Below, in pieces: positions 8,470-16,744 of a stretch of DNA of 64,000 nt (position 1 is its first letter; each line of letters opens with the position of its first letter). The stretch is from J054 sp965223095. Lineage in GTDB: Bacteria; Pseudomonadota; Gammaproteobacteria; Steroidobacterales; GCA-2729495. Both the position numbers and the translations under genes were made by a program. The stretch covers positions 310,001 to 374,000 of the forward strand of contig OZ244979.1 of assembly GCA_965223095.1 (NCBI GenBank), read 5' to 3'. The notes under the pieces were generated by a model, which worked only from the letters and a program-made list of their open reading frames with translations, searched no databases and was not told the origin of the DNA.

Positions 8470-10010
8470 TAAGACAGCTCCTTGGGATTGCTGAGATCCT
8501 TAAAGCGCATCAGCTCCGTTAAGCGATAGCCCGTATAGCGACCCACCAACAGAGTAAGCGCCAAAAGAATCAATAGGGTCTCGGGAAAGACGAACAACAA
8601 ATGCTTCGCGATTTCCAAGTCCATGGCGGCAAACACGATGGCGGCCACAGCCAGCGACCCCAAGCCTTGCTGAATGGCATCGCGAGCACCACGTTCTTCC
8701 CAGACCGTGGACATGCGCTCCACGGTCATGGCAAGTATGACCATGGGAAAGAGCGCCACGGACAAGCCAGAATCCAAACCCAGTTGATTGCTGATGATAC
8801 TGACCGCCAACATGAGCAATACGACGATAATGAGTACCGCACTCAGCCGGGGTACGGCCAGTAGCCGGAGCCGCTCCAAATAGAAACGAAAAGCTAAGCC
8901 CAAGGCGACCAGCGTCGAAAACAACAAGATACCCCACAGTAATCTGGTTTCGCGAAAGGCCAGAGCAATGAGCACCGGCATGAAGGTACCGAAAGTTTGC
9001 ACACCCACAATATTTCGTAAGATGGCAACGAGGAGTGCGCCTAGCGGCACCAACAACAGGACGGTATAGACTGCTTGAGTTTGAATGGGCAATGAAAATA
9101 GAGACAGATCAGCGAGGCGACCTTGGCGCGCTTCGGATCGCCTTTGGGCTAATGTCACCGGATCTGTCAGGCTCTTGCTAACCGATAGGCGCAACTCAAG
9201 ATCCGTGCCGCCGTCCACGGTGGCAATTTCGTCCGTTCCGCTCCACCAGAATAGGAAGTTGTCCGGTAGGCCCTGTTCCCCCGTGCGGGGATTGAAATAT
9301 AGCCACCGTGTGCCGTCGTTCACCATCAGCCAAGGCATGATCTCAGCCCGACGTTGCTGATCGGTCAACAAGACGCCGTGAACTAGTCGCGAAGGAATTA
9401 AGCCCGCCGCCAGCAAGGTCGTCGCCGTGCGCGCGATTTCTAGCGTATCGGGGTCCGGCCCAAGGAGCAGGTCGACGTTTTCATCGCGCTTTCTCCCAGC
9501 GCCCAAACGACTCAGCAACTCCTGGGCAAAGGTGGCCGGATCGGCGGACTTTCTACCCACATCCTCCACCAACATTTCCGCGGCCGTGGCGAAAGGTTCG
9601 GCAAGTATGGGCGAACTGGGAAACGGGGGCGTGGTGTCATCTTCAAGCCGCCCCGGGTCTTTGTAAATGATGGCTCGGTAGTAAAGCGTTTGCGGTCCGC
9701 GCGCCCTTCGCTTTGCCCACTGTACCTCGCGGCCGCCGTCTACATAGCGAGGCTTAGTGCCGAAGCCACGCGACACGAAATTCTCATCGAGAATTGCAAA
9801 TCCCGGGGTGAGGCCCGGGATATACATAGAGACTTTAATTGGGCCCGGACCGGCCTCAAAACTCAGGGCGGCCTCGACGGTCCAGGTTTCCGCGCGACTA
9901 TCGGGCACCAGCGGAAACCCTAGGGTTTTCCATTTGTAGAAAATGAGCGAACCACCCGCTGCGATCAGCAGCAAAGCCAGCAAAAGCACCTTTGTTTGTC
10001 GGCCACCCAT
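8469..10010 (-). CDS. Inactive transglutaminase fused to seven transmembrane helices
   Basis: The 513-residue protein has an N-terminal signal/anchor helix (about 7-27), a periplasmic transglutaminase-like domain (about 50-290, the family form without a working catalytic triad) and a hydrophobic C-terminal half with about seven membrane helices (about 315-505). The start chosen is the ATG at 10010 (MGGRQTKVLLL), which begins right before the anchor helix; the longer frame would overlap the preceding hydroxylase gene. It is followed immediately by the ATP-grasp gene, its usual partner. A sensor or scaffold role that controls the cytoplasmic ligase from the periplasm is an inference from topology and gene pairing. 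Confidence 0.87.
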   Translation of the reverse strand: MGGRQTKVLLLALLLIAAGGSLIFYKWKTLGFPLVPDSRAETWTVEAALSFEAGPGPIKVSMYIPGLTPGFAILDENFVSRGFGTKPRYVDGGREVQWAKRRARGPQTLYYRAIIYKDPGRLEDDTTPPFPSSPILAEPFATAAEMLVEDVGRKSADPATFAQELLSRLGAGRKRDENVDLLLGPDPDTLEIARTATTLLAAGLIPSRLVHGVLLTDQQRRAEIMPWLMVNDGTRWLYFNPRTGEQGLPDNFLFWWSGTDEIATVDGGTDLELRLSVSKSLTDPVTLAQRRSEARQGRLADLSLFSLPIQTQAVYTVLLLVPLGALLVAILRNIVGVQTFGTFMPVLIALAFRETRLLWGILLFSTLVALGLAFRFYLERLRLLAVPRLSAVLIIVVLLMLAVSIISNQLGLDSGLSVALFPMVILAMTVERMSTVWEERGARDAIQQGLGSLAVAAIVFAAMDLEIAKHLLFVFPETLLILLALTLLVGRYTGYRLTELMRFKDLSNPKELS

Positions 10011-10020
10011 AACTACGCGA

Positions 10021-11235
10021 TCACTGCGGTAAAGAGGGGCCAGCATAGCCCAAGGCATGGTTCGCCAAGCGCCTTTTTAGCGGCGACAGCTTTTGAACCA
10101 ATCCCAGGCCACGGCCACCCAGGGCCGCGACCACGGTATGCCCGTCGCCAAAGACGCGCTGAAGCAAATCCATCGTCACCAGCGTGGCCAGATTGTCGCC
10201 CTTACGTCGCCGTTGATAGCGATTCAGTACGCGTAAATCGCCCAGATCCGCACCCAGACTGGACGAGTGGCGCCCGAGTTCTTCAGCGAGAACGGCTGCA
10301 TCGCGCAGACCAAGATTAACGCCCTGGCCCGCTAAGGGGTGCACTTGATGGGCAGCGTCGCCAATTAAAGCGCAGCGTTGCTCGACATAGCGCTGGGCAT
10401 GCGCCGCGGCCAGCGGAAATGCCCGCGGTGTCTCGGTTGACTGTAAATCGCCCAGCACGGCTTCGGTTGCGTCGCTCAAAGCATCGCTCAGCGGTCCGCG
10501 GCCAAGCTGCAAAAGATCTTTCGCTTGCTCTTGGGGACAAGACCAGACGACAGAACATCGCCCATCAGCCAACGGTAGCAAGGCCACCGGCCCGCCGGGC
10601 AAGAAACGTTGCCAAGCTGTTTGCTGATGTGGCCGCTGGGTTGAAACATGGGTCACCAGTCCCATCTGGCCATAACTGCGGCGCTGCTGCGTCATGCCCA
10701 TGGCACCACGAACCCAGGACGATGCGCCATCGGCGCCGACCAGCAAGCGCGTCGAAATCGATTGATCCGCCAACTCCAGTTCCAGGTGTTCAGGCTGTTC
10801 ATGGATGGCCACGAGTTCGCCACCAACCAAAAAATCGACACCGCGCTTGGCCGCAGACTGCCAAAGACTATGGCGCAGCAAATCGTTTTCGACGATGAAG
10901 CCCAAGGCGGCAAGCGCATGTTCGGCAGCATCAAAGCTGATCCGCTGGGCTGAATCCGCCGCGGACCCCCGCCAAATCTCCATGCGGCGATAAGGCCCAA
11001 TGCGCGATGCCGGCATCGCATCCCAAGCGTCACAGGCGACCAAGACCGCGCGCGATGCCGGCGATAGCGCCGAAACACGCAGACCAATTTGATCACCGGG
11101 AGCAGATGGTGCCGCATGATCAATGACCGCAATACGCAATTCGCGCGGCGCAACCGACGCGGTCAGTAGGCAAGCGAAACTAAGACCGACCAGCCCACCG
11201 CCCACGACAATCACATCACAATCCGTCGACCTCAT
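10021..11235 (-). CDS. ubiI: FAD-dependent ubiquinone-biosynthesis hydroxylase, UbiI/VisC type
   Basis: This 404-residue flavoprotein monooxygenase of the UbiH/UbiF/UbiI family carries the N-terminal FAD motif VIVVGGGLVGLSFA and the GD motif GDAAHQVHPLAGQGVNLGLRD (about 285-305). UbiI introduces the C5 hydroxyl of the ubiquinone ring. Assignment to UbiI rather than UbiF rests on position directly after ubiH, as in the E. coli pepP-ubiH-ubiI order, so the exact position hydroxylated is inferred. Its ATG at 11235 overlaps the ubiH stop by 4 nt. Confidence 0.85.
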   Translation of the reverse strand: MRSTDCDVIVVGGGLVGLSFACLLTASVAPRELRIAVIDHAAPSAPGDQIGLRVSALSPASRAVLVACDAWDAMPASRIGPYRRMEIWRGSAADSAQRISFDAAEHALAALGFIVENDLLRHSLWQSAAKRGVDFLVGGELVAIHEQPEHLELELADQSISTRLLVGADGASSWVRGAMGMTQQRRSYGQMGLVTHVSTQRPHQQTAWQRFLPGGPVALLPLADGRCSVVWSCPQEQAKDLLQLGRGPLSDALSDATEAVLGDLQSTETPRAFPLAAAHAQRYVEQRCALIGDAAHQVHPLAGQGVNLGLRDAAVLAEELGRHSSSLGADLGDLRVLNRYQRRRKGDNLATLVTMDLLQRVFGDGHTVVAALGGRGLGLVQKLSPLKRRLANHALGYAGPSLPQ

Positions 11236-12461
11236 AGTGGCAATCCGCGTGCCAGGCGGGTGACTTTTCCACCCAGGCCCATGGTATGACGCGCCAAAGC
11301 CCGCTTGGCCGGTGGCAACACGTCGAATAGCGCCAAACTCAATCCGCGCATCGCCCCGGCCGCGGCGATGTCCACGTCGAACAGACGCACCAAACCATCG
11401 GTAAACGCGACAACATTGGCCTGATCAGTGTTTCGCCACTGTCGGTAACGGTCAAGTAGCACCGGACTGCCACAGTCGGTGCGCCCCGCGCTTAATTCAT
11501 CCGCAATGCACTCCGCCAAAGCAGCCACATCGCGCAGACCCAAGTTATATCCCTGACCAGCAACGGGATGCAGCCCGTGGGCGGCATTACCAATGATGGC
11601 AGCGCGCTCAGCCACGACACACTCAGCGCAGACCAAGGACAAGGGATAAGCACTGCGTTGCCCGATGCGGGTAAACCGGCCTAAACGAAAACCGAAACTT
11701 TCTTGCAGCAAGGCGGTAAACGCGCCGTCTTCCAATTCGAGGACTTTTTGCACCTGATCCTCGTGCCGGGTCAGGACAAACACATAGCGATCATCACCCG
11801 CCGGCAGTAAGGCCATGGGCCCATCGGCCATGAACCGTTCGTAGGCTGTGACACCGTCGCCCGGCTGGTCGGCAGCAACGGTGCCCACGATGGCGCTTTG
11901 TGCATAGGGCTGCTCATCCGCTGCGATACCAAGATTTGCTCGGAGCTTCGAACGAGCACCGTCGGCAACCACCAACAGCTGGCTGCGCAAACGATGCTGG
12001 GCCCCATCGGCTGAAACTAGGACCTCGAGCTGCTGTGAGTCCGGGAAGGCCTCATCGATACTGGCCGGACTCATGAGGGTGACATTTTTCGCCGCCGCTA
12101 GACGACCCCAAAGGGCTGCGCCCAGCTGACGGTTTTCCAACACATAACCGAGACTATCTATTCCTTGTTCATGCGCGTCGATAACAGCTGTGCCGAAGCG
12201 CCCCCGCTCCGAAACGTGAATACGGCGAATCGGCGCGGCCTTGGCCTGCACATCCGGCCATACCCCCAAGGTAGACAAGATCCGATGACTGCTACGCGAC
12301 AATGCCGTGGTGCGCAAATCGAAACTAGGCTGCTGGTCGCTGGCAAAGGGAAAAGGTTCCACCACAGCCACGCGCAAGGGCAACCGGGCTAGCGCACAGC
12401 CGAGACTAGCCCCAACCATACCGCCGCCGGCAATGACAACTTCGAATTGCTGATCAGACAT
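11232..12461 (-). CDS. ubiH: 2-octaprenyl-6-methoxyphenyl hydroxylase
   Basis: This 409-residue FAD-dependent hydroxylase of ubiquinone synthesis has the Rossmann motif VVIAGGGMVGASLGCALAR at the N-terminus, the SFDLRTTALS segment that marks the UbiH/UbiI group, and GNAAHGLHPVAGQGYNLGLRD near residue 295. It is expected to act at C1 of the ring within the Ubi complex at the inner membrane. It lies 16 nt after pepP and overlaps the downstream ubiI-like gene by 4 nt, the classical ygfB-pepP-ubiH-ubiI arrangement. The Coq7 hydroxylase for the third position is encoded at about 20.1 kb. Confidence 0.93.
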   Translation of the reverse strand: MSDQQFEVVIAGGGMVGASLGCALARLPLRVAVVEPFPFASDQQPSFDLRTTALSRSSHRILSTLGVWPDVQAKAAPIRRIHVSERGRFGTAVIDAHEQGIDSLGYVLENRQLGAALWGRLAAAKNVTLMSPASIDEAFPDSQQLEVLVSADGAQHRLRSQLLVVADGARSKLRANLGIAADEQPYAQSAIVGTVAADQPGDGVTAYERFMADGPMALLPAGDDRYVFVLTRHEDQVQKVLELEDGAFTALLQESFGFRLGRFTRIGQRSAYPLSLVCAECVVAERAAIIGNAAHGLHPVAGQGYNLGLRDVAALAECIADELSAGRTDCGSPVLLDRYRQWRNTDQANVVAFTDGLVRLFDVDIAAAGAMRGLSLALFDVLPPAKRALARHTMGLGGKVTRLARGLPL

Positions 12462-12477
12462 CGACCACGACTAAGCT

Positions 12478-13788
12478 TTAGTCCTCCAAGGCACTGCCAA
12501 CCAAGGCTTCGACTTCGTCCGCCGTACGCGGCAAACCCGGCGTAAGTAACTGGTAACCGTCGCGGGTCACCAGGATGTCATCTTCAATGCGTATCCCGAT
12601 TCCCCACCAGCGCTTCGGTACACCGCGCATTTTCGATGGAATGTAGATGCCCGGCTCGACGGTTAAAACCATTCCCGGCTCTAGCAACCGCCATTGATCA
12701 CTAATCTTATATTCCCCAACGTCATGCACATCCATACCCAACCAGTGCCCCGTTCGGTGCATGAAAAACGGTTGACAGGCGTTCTTACGCAATAAAGTTT
12801 TTAGATCACCTTTGAGCAGTTTGAGTTCGCGCAAGCCCTTAGTCACCACCCGCCGTGCGGCAACGTGCGGATCGTTCCAATGTGCACCGGGCACAATGGC
12901 CGCGAAGGCCGCTTCTTGAGCCGCCAACACGATGTCATAAACGGCACGTTGCTCGCTAGAAAATCGACCGCCGACCGGATAGGTCCGCGTTACATCCGAG
13001 GCGTAATAATCATATTCGCAGCCAGCATCCACCAACAATAAGTCGCCGTCCACCATCTGCCTATTGTTGGCATGGTAGTGAAGCACGCAGCTATTGGGAC
13101 CCGATCCCACAATCGGCAGATAAGACAGACGCGCGCCGTGGCTGCGAAATTCATGCACGAACTCTGCCTCTACCTGGTACTCGAACAAGCCGGGCCGCAC
13201 CTTGGACATGGCCCGCCGATGCGCGCGCACAGCAATCTTGCCCGCCTTGCGCAGCGCGCTGATCTCGGGCCGACTCTTAAACAAACGAAGATCGTGCAAA
13301 GAATGATCTAAGGCAATGAACTCATCAGGCGTGTGTGAGCCGCCGGCTTTTCTAAGCGCTGTTACCCAACCGATGAGACGCTGGTCAAATTCCGGGTCCA
13401 TCCCCAAGTTGTAGAACACCCGCTCACAGTTCTCGATGATGCCAGGCAAGATGTCGTCGATATCACCTATGGGGAAGGCATCATCGGCGGAATAATTCTC
13501 AACCGCACCCGCCGGGCCAGCGCGCGCGCCATCCCAAGTCTCTCGCTCGGAATCACGCTCGCGACAAAACAGCAAGAATTCGCCGTTTTGCCGCCCGGGC
13601 GCCAACACCAGCACGGCCTCTGGTTCTTCAAAGCCGCTAAGGTAGTAAAAGTCACTTTCCTGACGGTATAGATAGTTGACATCGCGATTCCTCGTTTTGG
13701 CTGTAGCAGCCGGCAGAATCGCCACGGAACCCTTGCCCATCATGCGCATGAGCTGGCGGCGGCGGCGCTGGAATTCACGCGGGCTCAT
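12478..13788 (-). CDS. pepP: Xaa-Pro aminopeptidase P
   Basis: This 436-residue M24 metallopeptidase removes N-terminal residues that precede proline. The N-terminal aminopeptidase P domain (about 1-170) includes the typical NYLYRQESDFYYLSGF. The pita-bread catalytic domain shows its two-metal ligands in LLVDAGCEYDYYASDVTRTY, HRTGHWLGMDVHDVG, VEPGIY and IRIEDDILVT. The start is ATG at 13788 (MSPREFQRRR); a TTG two codons earlier is possible. It follows the ygfB stop after 6 nt and precedes ubiH. Confidence 0.95.
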   Translation of the reverse strand: MSPREFQRRRRQLMRMMGKGSVAILPAATAKTRNRDVNYLYRQESDFYYLSGFEEPEAVLVLAPGRQNGEFLLFCRERDSERETWDGARAGPAGAVENYSADDAFPIGDIDDILPGIIENCERVFYNLGMDPEFDQRLIGWVTALRKAGGSHTPDEFIALDHSLHDLRLFKSRPEISALRKAGKIAVRAHRRAMSKVRPGLFEYQVEAEFVHEFRSHGARLSYLPIVGSGPNSCVLHYHANNRQMVDGDLLLVDAGCEYDYYASDVTRTYPVGGRFSSEQRAVYDIVLAAQEAAFAAIVPGAHWNDPHVAARRVVTKGLRELKLLKGDLKTLLRKNACQPFFMHRTGHWLGMDVHDVGEYKISDQWRLLEPGMVLTVEPGIYIPSKMRGVPKRWWGIGIRIEDDILVTRDGYQLLTPGLPRTADEVEALVGSALED

Positions 13789-13794
13789 GGTCAA

Positions 13795-14358
13795 TCAATG
13801 TTTATGCTTGCTTAGCAATGGTGTTCGAAGCTCGGCGAGTTCCTCATAAACGAGTTGGGTGCTCACCCTCACAAACTCCACCAGCTCCGCGTAGGCGGCT
13901 TCCGCCTCCTCTTGTGTCTCATCAGGGGCAAAACCGGCCCGAGTAATTTCACTGAAGTCAGCAATGATCTCGCTGAGGTTACCCCGCTCGAGCACCGACT
14001 CCGATGGCGCGCTGGCGCCCAGGCCATGCATGAATCCTTGACACCAGTGCCCCAGAGCATCAGCCCGCATCTCGAGGGATTCTTCATCATCCGGCAACAT
14101 CAGCGCTAAACTCATATCACCCTCCTCCAGCGCGCTCAGGGTAAAATTAGCGAAATCATCGAGCTCACCCGTCGCAGCTAGTTTGTCGCTTTGGGCGGAT
14201 TTTGCGCCCGCGACCAGCTGATTGACCCAGGGAGAGCCGGCCGCGGAACCCAAGACGCAAGCCATGGCGCACAACTCGCCATGTAATTCCGCGGGCTCGC
14301 CGAGCGCGCCGATACTGGCCAGGGTGGCGGCCAGGGCATCGAAACTGGGCTTGGACAT
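13795..14358 (-). CDS. ygfB: UPF0149 family protein YgfB
   Basis: This 187-residue acidic protein belongs to the UPF0149/YgfB family. GYxxG-like family landmarks are replaced by the HGELCAMACVLGS block (about 25-37) and LGHWCQGFMHGLG (about 100-112), which are diagnostic for YgfB. In Pseudomonas, YgfB modulates gene expression related to beta-lactam tolerance; here the role is unknown. It heads the ygfB-pepP-ubiH-ubiI run and is divergent from the ZapB-like/zapA genes across a 122-bp intergenic region, the standard gammaproteobacterial layout. Confidence 0.92.
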   Translation of the reverse strand: MSKPSFDALAATLASIGALGEPAELHGELCAMACVLGSAAGSPWVNQLVAGAKSAQSDKLAATGELDDFANFTLSALEEGDMSLALMLPDDEESLEMRADALGHWCQGFMHGLGASAPSESVLERGNLSEIIADFSEITRAGFAPDETQEEAEAAYAELVEFVRVSTQLVYEELAELRTPLLSKHKH

Positions 14359-14445
14359 AGACTAAAATCTGCCGTTCGTTATGGTAATTGGGGCCAGCCG
14401 CGTGGGACGCGGCGTATCCTAGCATTCTGGACCTCGCTGGGATAT

Positions 14446-14474
14446 TTGACGCTAACCCTCTACACACCTATATT
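14446..14474 (+). promoter_or_regulatory. Sigma70-type promoter abutting the ZapB-like start codon
   Basis: TTGACG at 14446-14451 and TATATT at 14469-14474 are separated by exactly 17 nt, close to consensus. The -10 box ends 6 nt before the ATG at 14481, so transcription would start at or within a base or two of the start codon. No Shine-Dalgarno sequence lies in front of that ATG. Confidence 0.65.
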
Positions 14475-14480
14475 TTCCCA

Positions 14481-14711
14481 ATGGCTGACTCTCTAGAACA
14501 AACATTCTCTAAGGAACTCCAAAGGCTGGAAAGACGTCTCGATGAACTGGTGGTTATTACCAGTCAGCTCAAAGACGAAAACCGGTCCTTGAAGCAACGG
14601 CAAGACAACCTGATTGGCGAGCGTGCTACTTTACTGCAGAAGAACGAGCAGGTTCGCGCTCGCGTCGAAGCAATGATTGGCCGGTTGAAAGCCATGGAAA
14701 ACAACTCATGA
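14481..14711 (+). CDS. ZapB-like coiled-coil protein (TIGR02449 family)
   Basis: This 76-residue, almost entirely helical protein shows heptad-rich sequence across its length (LQRLERRLDELVVITSQLKD, then ENRSLKQRQDNL). Small coiled-coil proteins of this family sit directly before zapA in many gammaproteobacteria and are thought to work with the divisome, like ZapB. The start is ATG at 14481 (MADSLEQTF); a longer reading frame exists upstream but would cross the promoter. The stop overlaps the zapA ATG by 4 nt, so the two are translationally coupled. Confidence 0.85.
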   Translation: MADSLEQTFSKELQRLERRLDELVVITSQLKDENRSLKQRQDNLIGERATLLQKNEQVRARVEAMIGRLKAMENNS

Positions 14712-15022
14712 CGGAAATGTTCGCCCACGTCAGCGTGAAGATACTCGAAAAGGAATATCAAATTTCCTGCCCAGCCGAAGCGAGGAAATCCCTACTGGAC
14801 TCGGCAGAACTGCTGAATTCCAAGATGCGGGAAATTCGCGATAGCGGCAAAGTAGTCGGTCTGGACCGTATTGCCGTGATGGCGGCATTGAACATGGCCA
14901 ACGATTTGATCGCAGCCCACAGCAGCGGCGAAGCCTTGGAGACCGATGCCAAGGGCAAAATTATCGCCATGCGGGAACGCGTAGAATCCGCCCTGCAGCA
15001 GGGTCGGCAACTCGAACTCTAG
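14708..15022 (+). CDS. zapA: Cell division protein ZapA
   Basis: This 104-residue ZapA-family protein binds FtsZ and promotes bundling of its filaments at the division site. The N-terminal block VSVKILEKEYQISCPAEAR and the following helix with LLDSAELLNSKMREIRDSGK match the family, and the C-terminal part is a predicted coiled coil. It is followed by 6S RNA and fau, the conserved zapA-ssrS-fau order. ATGA overlap with the ZapB-like gene indicates co-expression. Confidence 0.93.
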   Translation: MTEMFAHVSVKILEKEYQISCPAEARKSLLDSAELLNSKMREIRDSGKVVGLDRIAVMAALNMANDLIAAHSSGEALETDAKGKIIAMRERVESALQQGRQLEL

Positions 15023-15080
15023 ATCCGAACGCATATTCGGGATTCCCGGCTACTTCACGGTTCCGCTTCCTGGGCTGGGA

Positions 15081-15086
15081 TATAAT
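15081..15086 (+). promoter_or_regulatory. -10 element of the 6S RNA promoter
   Basis: A perfect TATAAT lies 7 nt before the predicted 5' end of 6S RNA. No convincing -35 box is visible 16-18 nt upstream. Confidence 0.6.
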
Positions 15087-15092
15087 ATGAAT

Positions 15093-15283
15093 AGGGTTCC
15101 TCCTGCGGTGTTCGAGGCCTACCTGGTAGTCTTTCGACCCTAACTTTCTATCTAGGGGTCGTCGTCTGACGATAGCTTTGAGCAGTACCGTTACGGCGGG
15201 TAGCCTGCGCTGTCTCGGCTGACCCCACCTACCGCTCTGGTTCGAGAGTGATGGCTGGTCACGGCACAGGCGGGAGGAATCCA
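15093..15283 (+). ncRNA. ssrS: 6S RNA
   Basis: The stretch lies exactly where 6S RNA is found in gammaproteobacteria, between zapA and fau. The ends form the closing stem: TTCCTCC near 15096 pairs with GGAGGAA near 15273, and the flanking bases are largely complementary. GCGGTGTTCG just after the 5' stem is a recognisable 6S element, and the mostly double-stranded remainder with an internal open region is consistent. 6S RNA mimics an open promoter and sequesters sigma70 RNA polymerase in stationary phase. Ends are accurate to perhaps 5 nt. Confidence 0.88.
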
Positions 15284-15304
15284 CTCTATATATAAGGGTG
15301 CGCG

Positions 15305-15880
15305 ATGAAGTTGCGAACCGTGCGCGCAAAAATGCTCAGCCAACGTCGCGCACTAGACCCTACATGTATTGAAGCTGCCAGCAAGCGAATTGCGCGGCGC
15401 TTATGGCGCCTGGGCGCAATGGCGCGCTGCCGGCGCATCGCCGGCTATTTAAGCGTGAACGGCGAAATCAATTGTGCAGCAGTTTTTGCCGAGGCCTGGG
15501 CCCGAGGACGTGACACCTACGTACCGGTGATAATGGGCAAAAAATTACGTTTTGCGATCTATACGCCTGATTGTGAATTGAAGGCCAACCGATTCGATAT
15601 CCCGGAACCAGTCATGAGCAAAGCAGATACGCTCGGCGCGCGAAACCTAGATGTTGTACTGACGCCACTAGTCGCCTTTGATTCTTTAGGTAATCGACTG
15701 GGCATGGGCGGTGGTTTCTATGATCGCAGCCTTGCTTTCCTTAGGTATAGCAAGGCTTGGCGACGCCCTCTTCTAATCGGTTTAGCCCACGAATTTCAGA
15801 AAATTCCCGCCATTGACGCTCGTGTTTGGGATATTCCTTTGCATGCAGTCGTTACCGAAAAGCAGGTCTACAAATTCTAA
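15305..15880 (+). CDS. fau: 5-formyltetrahydrofolate cyclo-ligase
   Basis: This 191-residue enzyme (MTHFS/YgfA) converts 5-formyl-THF to 5,10-methenyl-THF with ATP, recycling the folate form made by side reactions of serine/glycine metabolism. The basic N-terminus with the KMLSQRRAL segment and the diagnostic LGMGGGFYDRSLAFL near residue 135 are visible. It lies 21 nt after the predicted 6S RNA end and may be co-transcribed with it, as in E. coli. The ATG at 15305 is preceded by AAGGGTG. Confidence 0.93.
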   Translation: MKLRTVRAKMLSQRRALDPTCIEAASKRIARRLWRLGAMARCRRIAGYLSVNGEINCAAVFAEAWARGRDTYVPVIMGKKLRFAIYTPDCELKANRFDIPEPVMSKADTLGARNLDVVLTPLVAFDSLGNRLGMGGGFYDRSLAFLRYSKAWRRPLLIGLAHEFQKIPAIDARVWDIPLHAVVTEKQVYKF

Positions 15881-16034
15881 TTCGGTGCATTTGCTGATCA
15901 ATTTTGCGAGTTTTTCCTTCGCAACCCCCTGTACCGGTAGCAGAAACTGATAACGGCGTCACCCTTGAATTACTGGTATTTTAGTTGCGTTTATATATAC
16001 TCAACGCCGGTTATCCCCGACACGGAGACTGAGA

Positions 16035-16646
16035 ATGGCTAGTAGGAAGAAGACTACACGTAAAAAAGCTACCAGAAAGAAGGTAGCGAAACGGAAGGTC
16101 GCTAAGCGCAAGACCAAGAGAAAGGTCGCTAAGCGCAAGACCGCTAAGCGTAAAGTCGCTAAGCGTAAGACCAAGAAAAAAACAAAGCGCAAGGCTAAGA
16201 AAAAAGCCAAGCGTAAGACGAAACGTAAGACAAAGCGCAAGGCTAAGAAAAAGGCCAAGCGTAAGACGAAACGTAAGACAAAGCGCAAGGCTAAGAAAAA
16301 GGCCAAGCGTAAGACGAAACGTAAGACAAAGCGCAAGGCTAAGAAAAAGGCCAAGCGTAAGACGAAACGTAAGACAAAGCGCAAGGCTAAGAAAAAGGCC
16401 AAGCGTAAGACGAAACGTAAGACAAAGCGCAAGGCTAAGAAAAAAGCCAAGCGTAAGACGAAGCGTAAGACAAAGCGCAAGGCTAAGAAAAAGGCCAAGC
16501 GTAAGACGAAGCGTAAGACAAAGCGCAAGGCTAAGAAAAAGGCCAAGCGTAAGACGAAGCGTAAGACAAAGCGCAAGGCTAAGAAAAAGGCCAAGCGTAA
16601 GACCAGAAAAAAGGCATCCCGTAAGAGAGCTTCTAGAAGGCGCTAG
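16035..16646 (+). CDS. Lysine/arginine-rich repeat protein, histone H1-like
   Basis: This 203-residue protein is built almost only of Lys, Arg, Thr, Ala and Val, with no acidic residues. After a short MASRKKTTRKKATRKK start and a few VAKRKTKRK units, it enters a perfect 16-residue period (KAKKKAKRKTKRKTKR) repeated about eight times, then ends in KASRKRASRRR. Proteins of this composition (histone H1-like, AlgP/Hc2-like) bind DNA or RNA non-specifically; nucleoid compaction is the most likely role but is inferred. Start ATG at 16035 has GGAG 8 nt upstream. It is monocistronic, with a strong terminator downstream. Confidence 0.85.
   Translation: MASRKKTTRKKATRKKVAKRKVAKRKTKRKVAKRKTAKRKVAKRKTKKKTKRKAKKKAKRKTKRKTKRKAKKKAKRKTKRKTKRKAKKKAKRKTKRKTKRKAKKKAKRKTKRKTKRKAKKKAKRKTKRKTKRKAKKKAKRKTKRKTKRKAKKKAKRKTKRKTKRKAKKKAKRKTKRKTKRKAKKKAKRKTRKKASRKRASRRR
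16191..16602 (+). repeat. 48-bp tandem repeat inside the lysine-rich gene
   Basis: Copies begin with AAGGCTAAGAAAAAGGCC at 16191, 16239, 16287, 16335, 16383, 16431, 16479, 16527 and 16575: a strict 48-bp period with eight full units and a partial ninth. Units differ by only a few silent changes (for example AAA/AAG before GCC, CGA AAC/CGA AGC). The near-identity at DNA level points to recent expansion or gene conversion. Copy number is likely to vary between strains. Confidence 0.97.
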
Positions 16647-16686
16647 GGATACCCGTGCGGCCCGGCTGGGCTGCGCCGGTCTAGAG

Positions 16687-16719
16687 AACGTGCCCGCCCC
16701 AGGCGGGCACGTTTTTTTT
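16687..16719 (+). terminator. Rho-independent terminator after the lysine-rich gene
   Basis: AACGTGCCCGCC at 16687-16698 pairs with GGCGGGCACGTT, with a 3-nt loop, and runs into a tract of eight or nine Ts. It lies 41 nt after the stop at 16646 and isolates this gene from rpiA. Confidence 0.93.
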
Positions 16720-16744
16720 CGCCTCAGCAGAGCCGCCAGCTAGC

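Noticed and set aside
15964..15997. Promoter of the lysine-rich gene (TTGAAT with TATATA)
   Set aside because: The spacer is about 22 nt, too long for sigma70; a promoter is likely nearby but cannot be placed.
16001..16594. Long minus-strand open frame (197 codons) with a hydrophobic repeat opposite the lysine-rich gene
   Set aside because: It is the mirror of the AAG/AAA-rich repeat read in reverse (Phe/Leu/Val-rich); it has no ribosome site, and the sense strand has start, ribosome site and terminator.
16191..16602. Possible CRISPR array because of a regular 48-bp period
   Set aside because: The copies are contiguous without unique spacers and are in-frame codons of a protein repeat; no cas genes are present.
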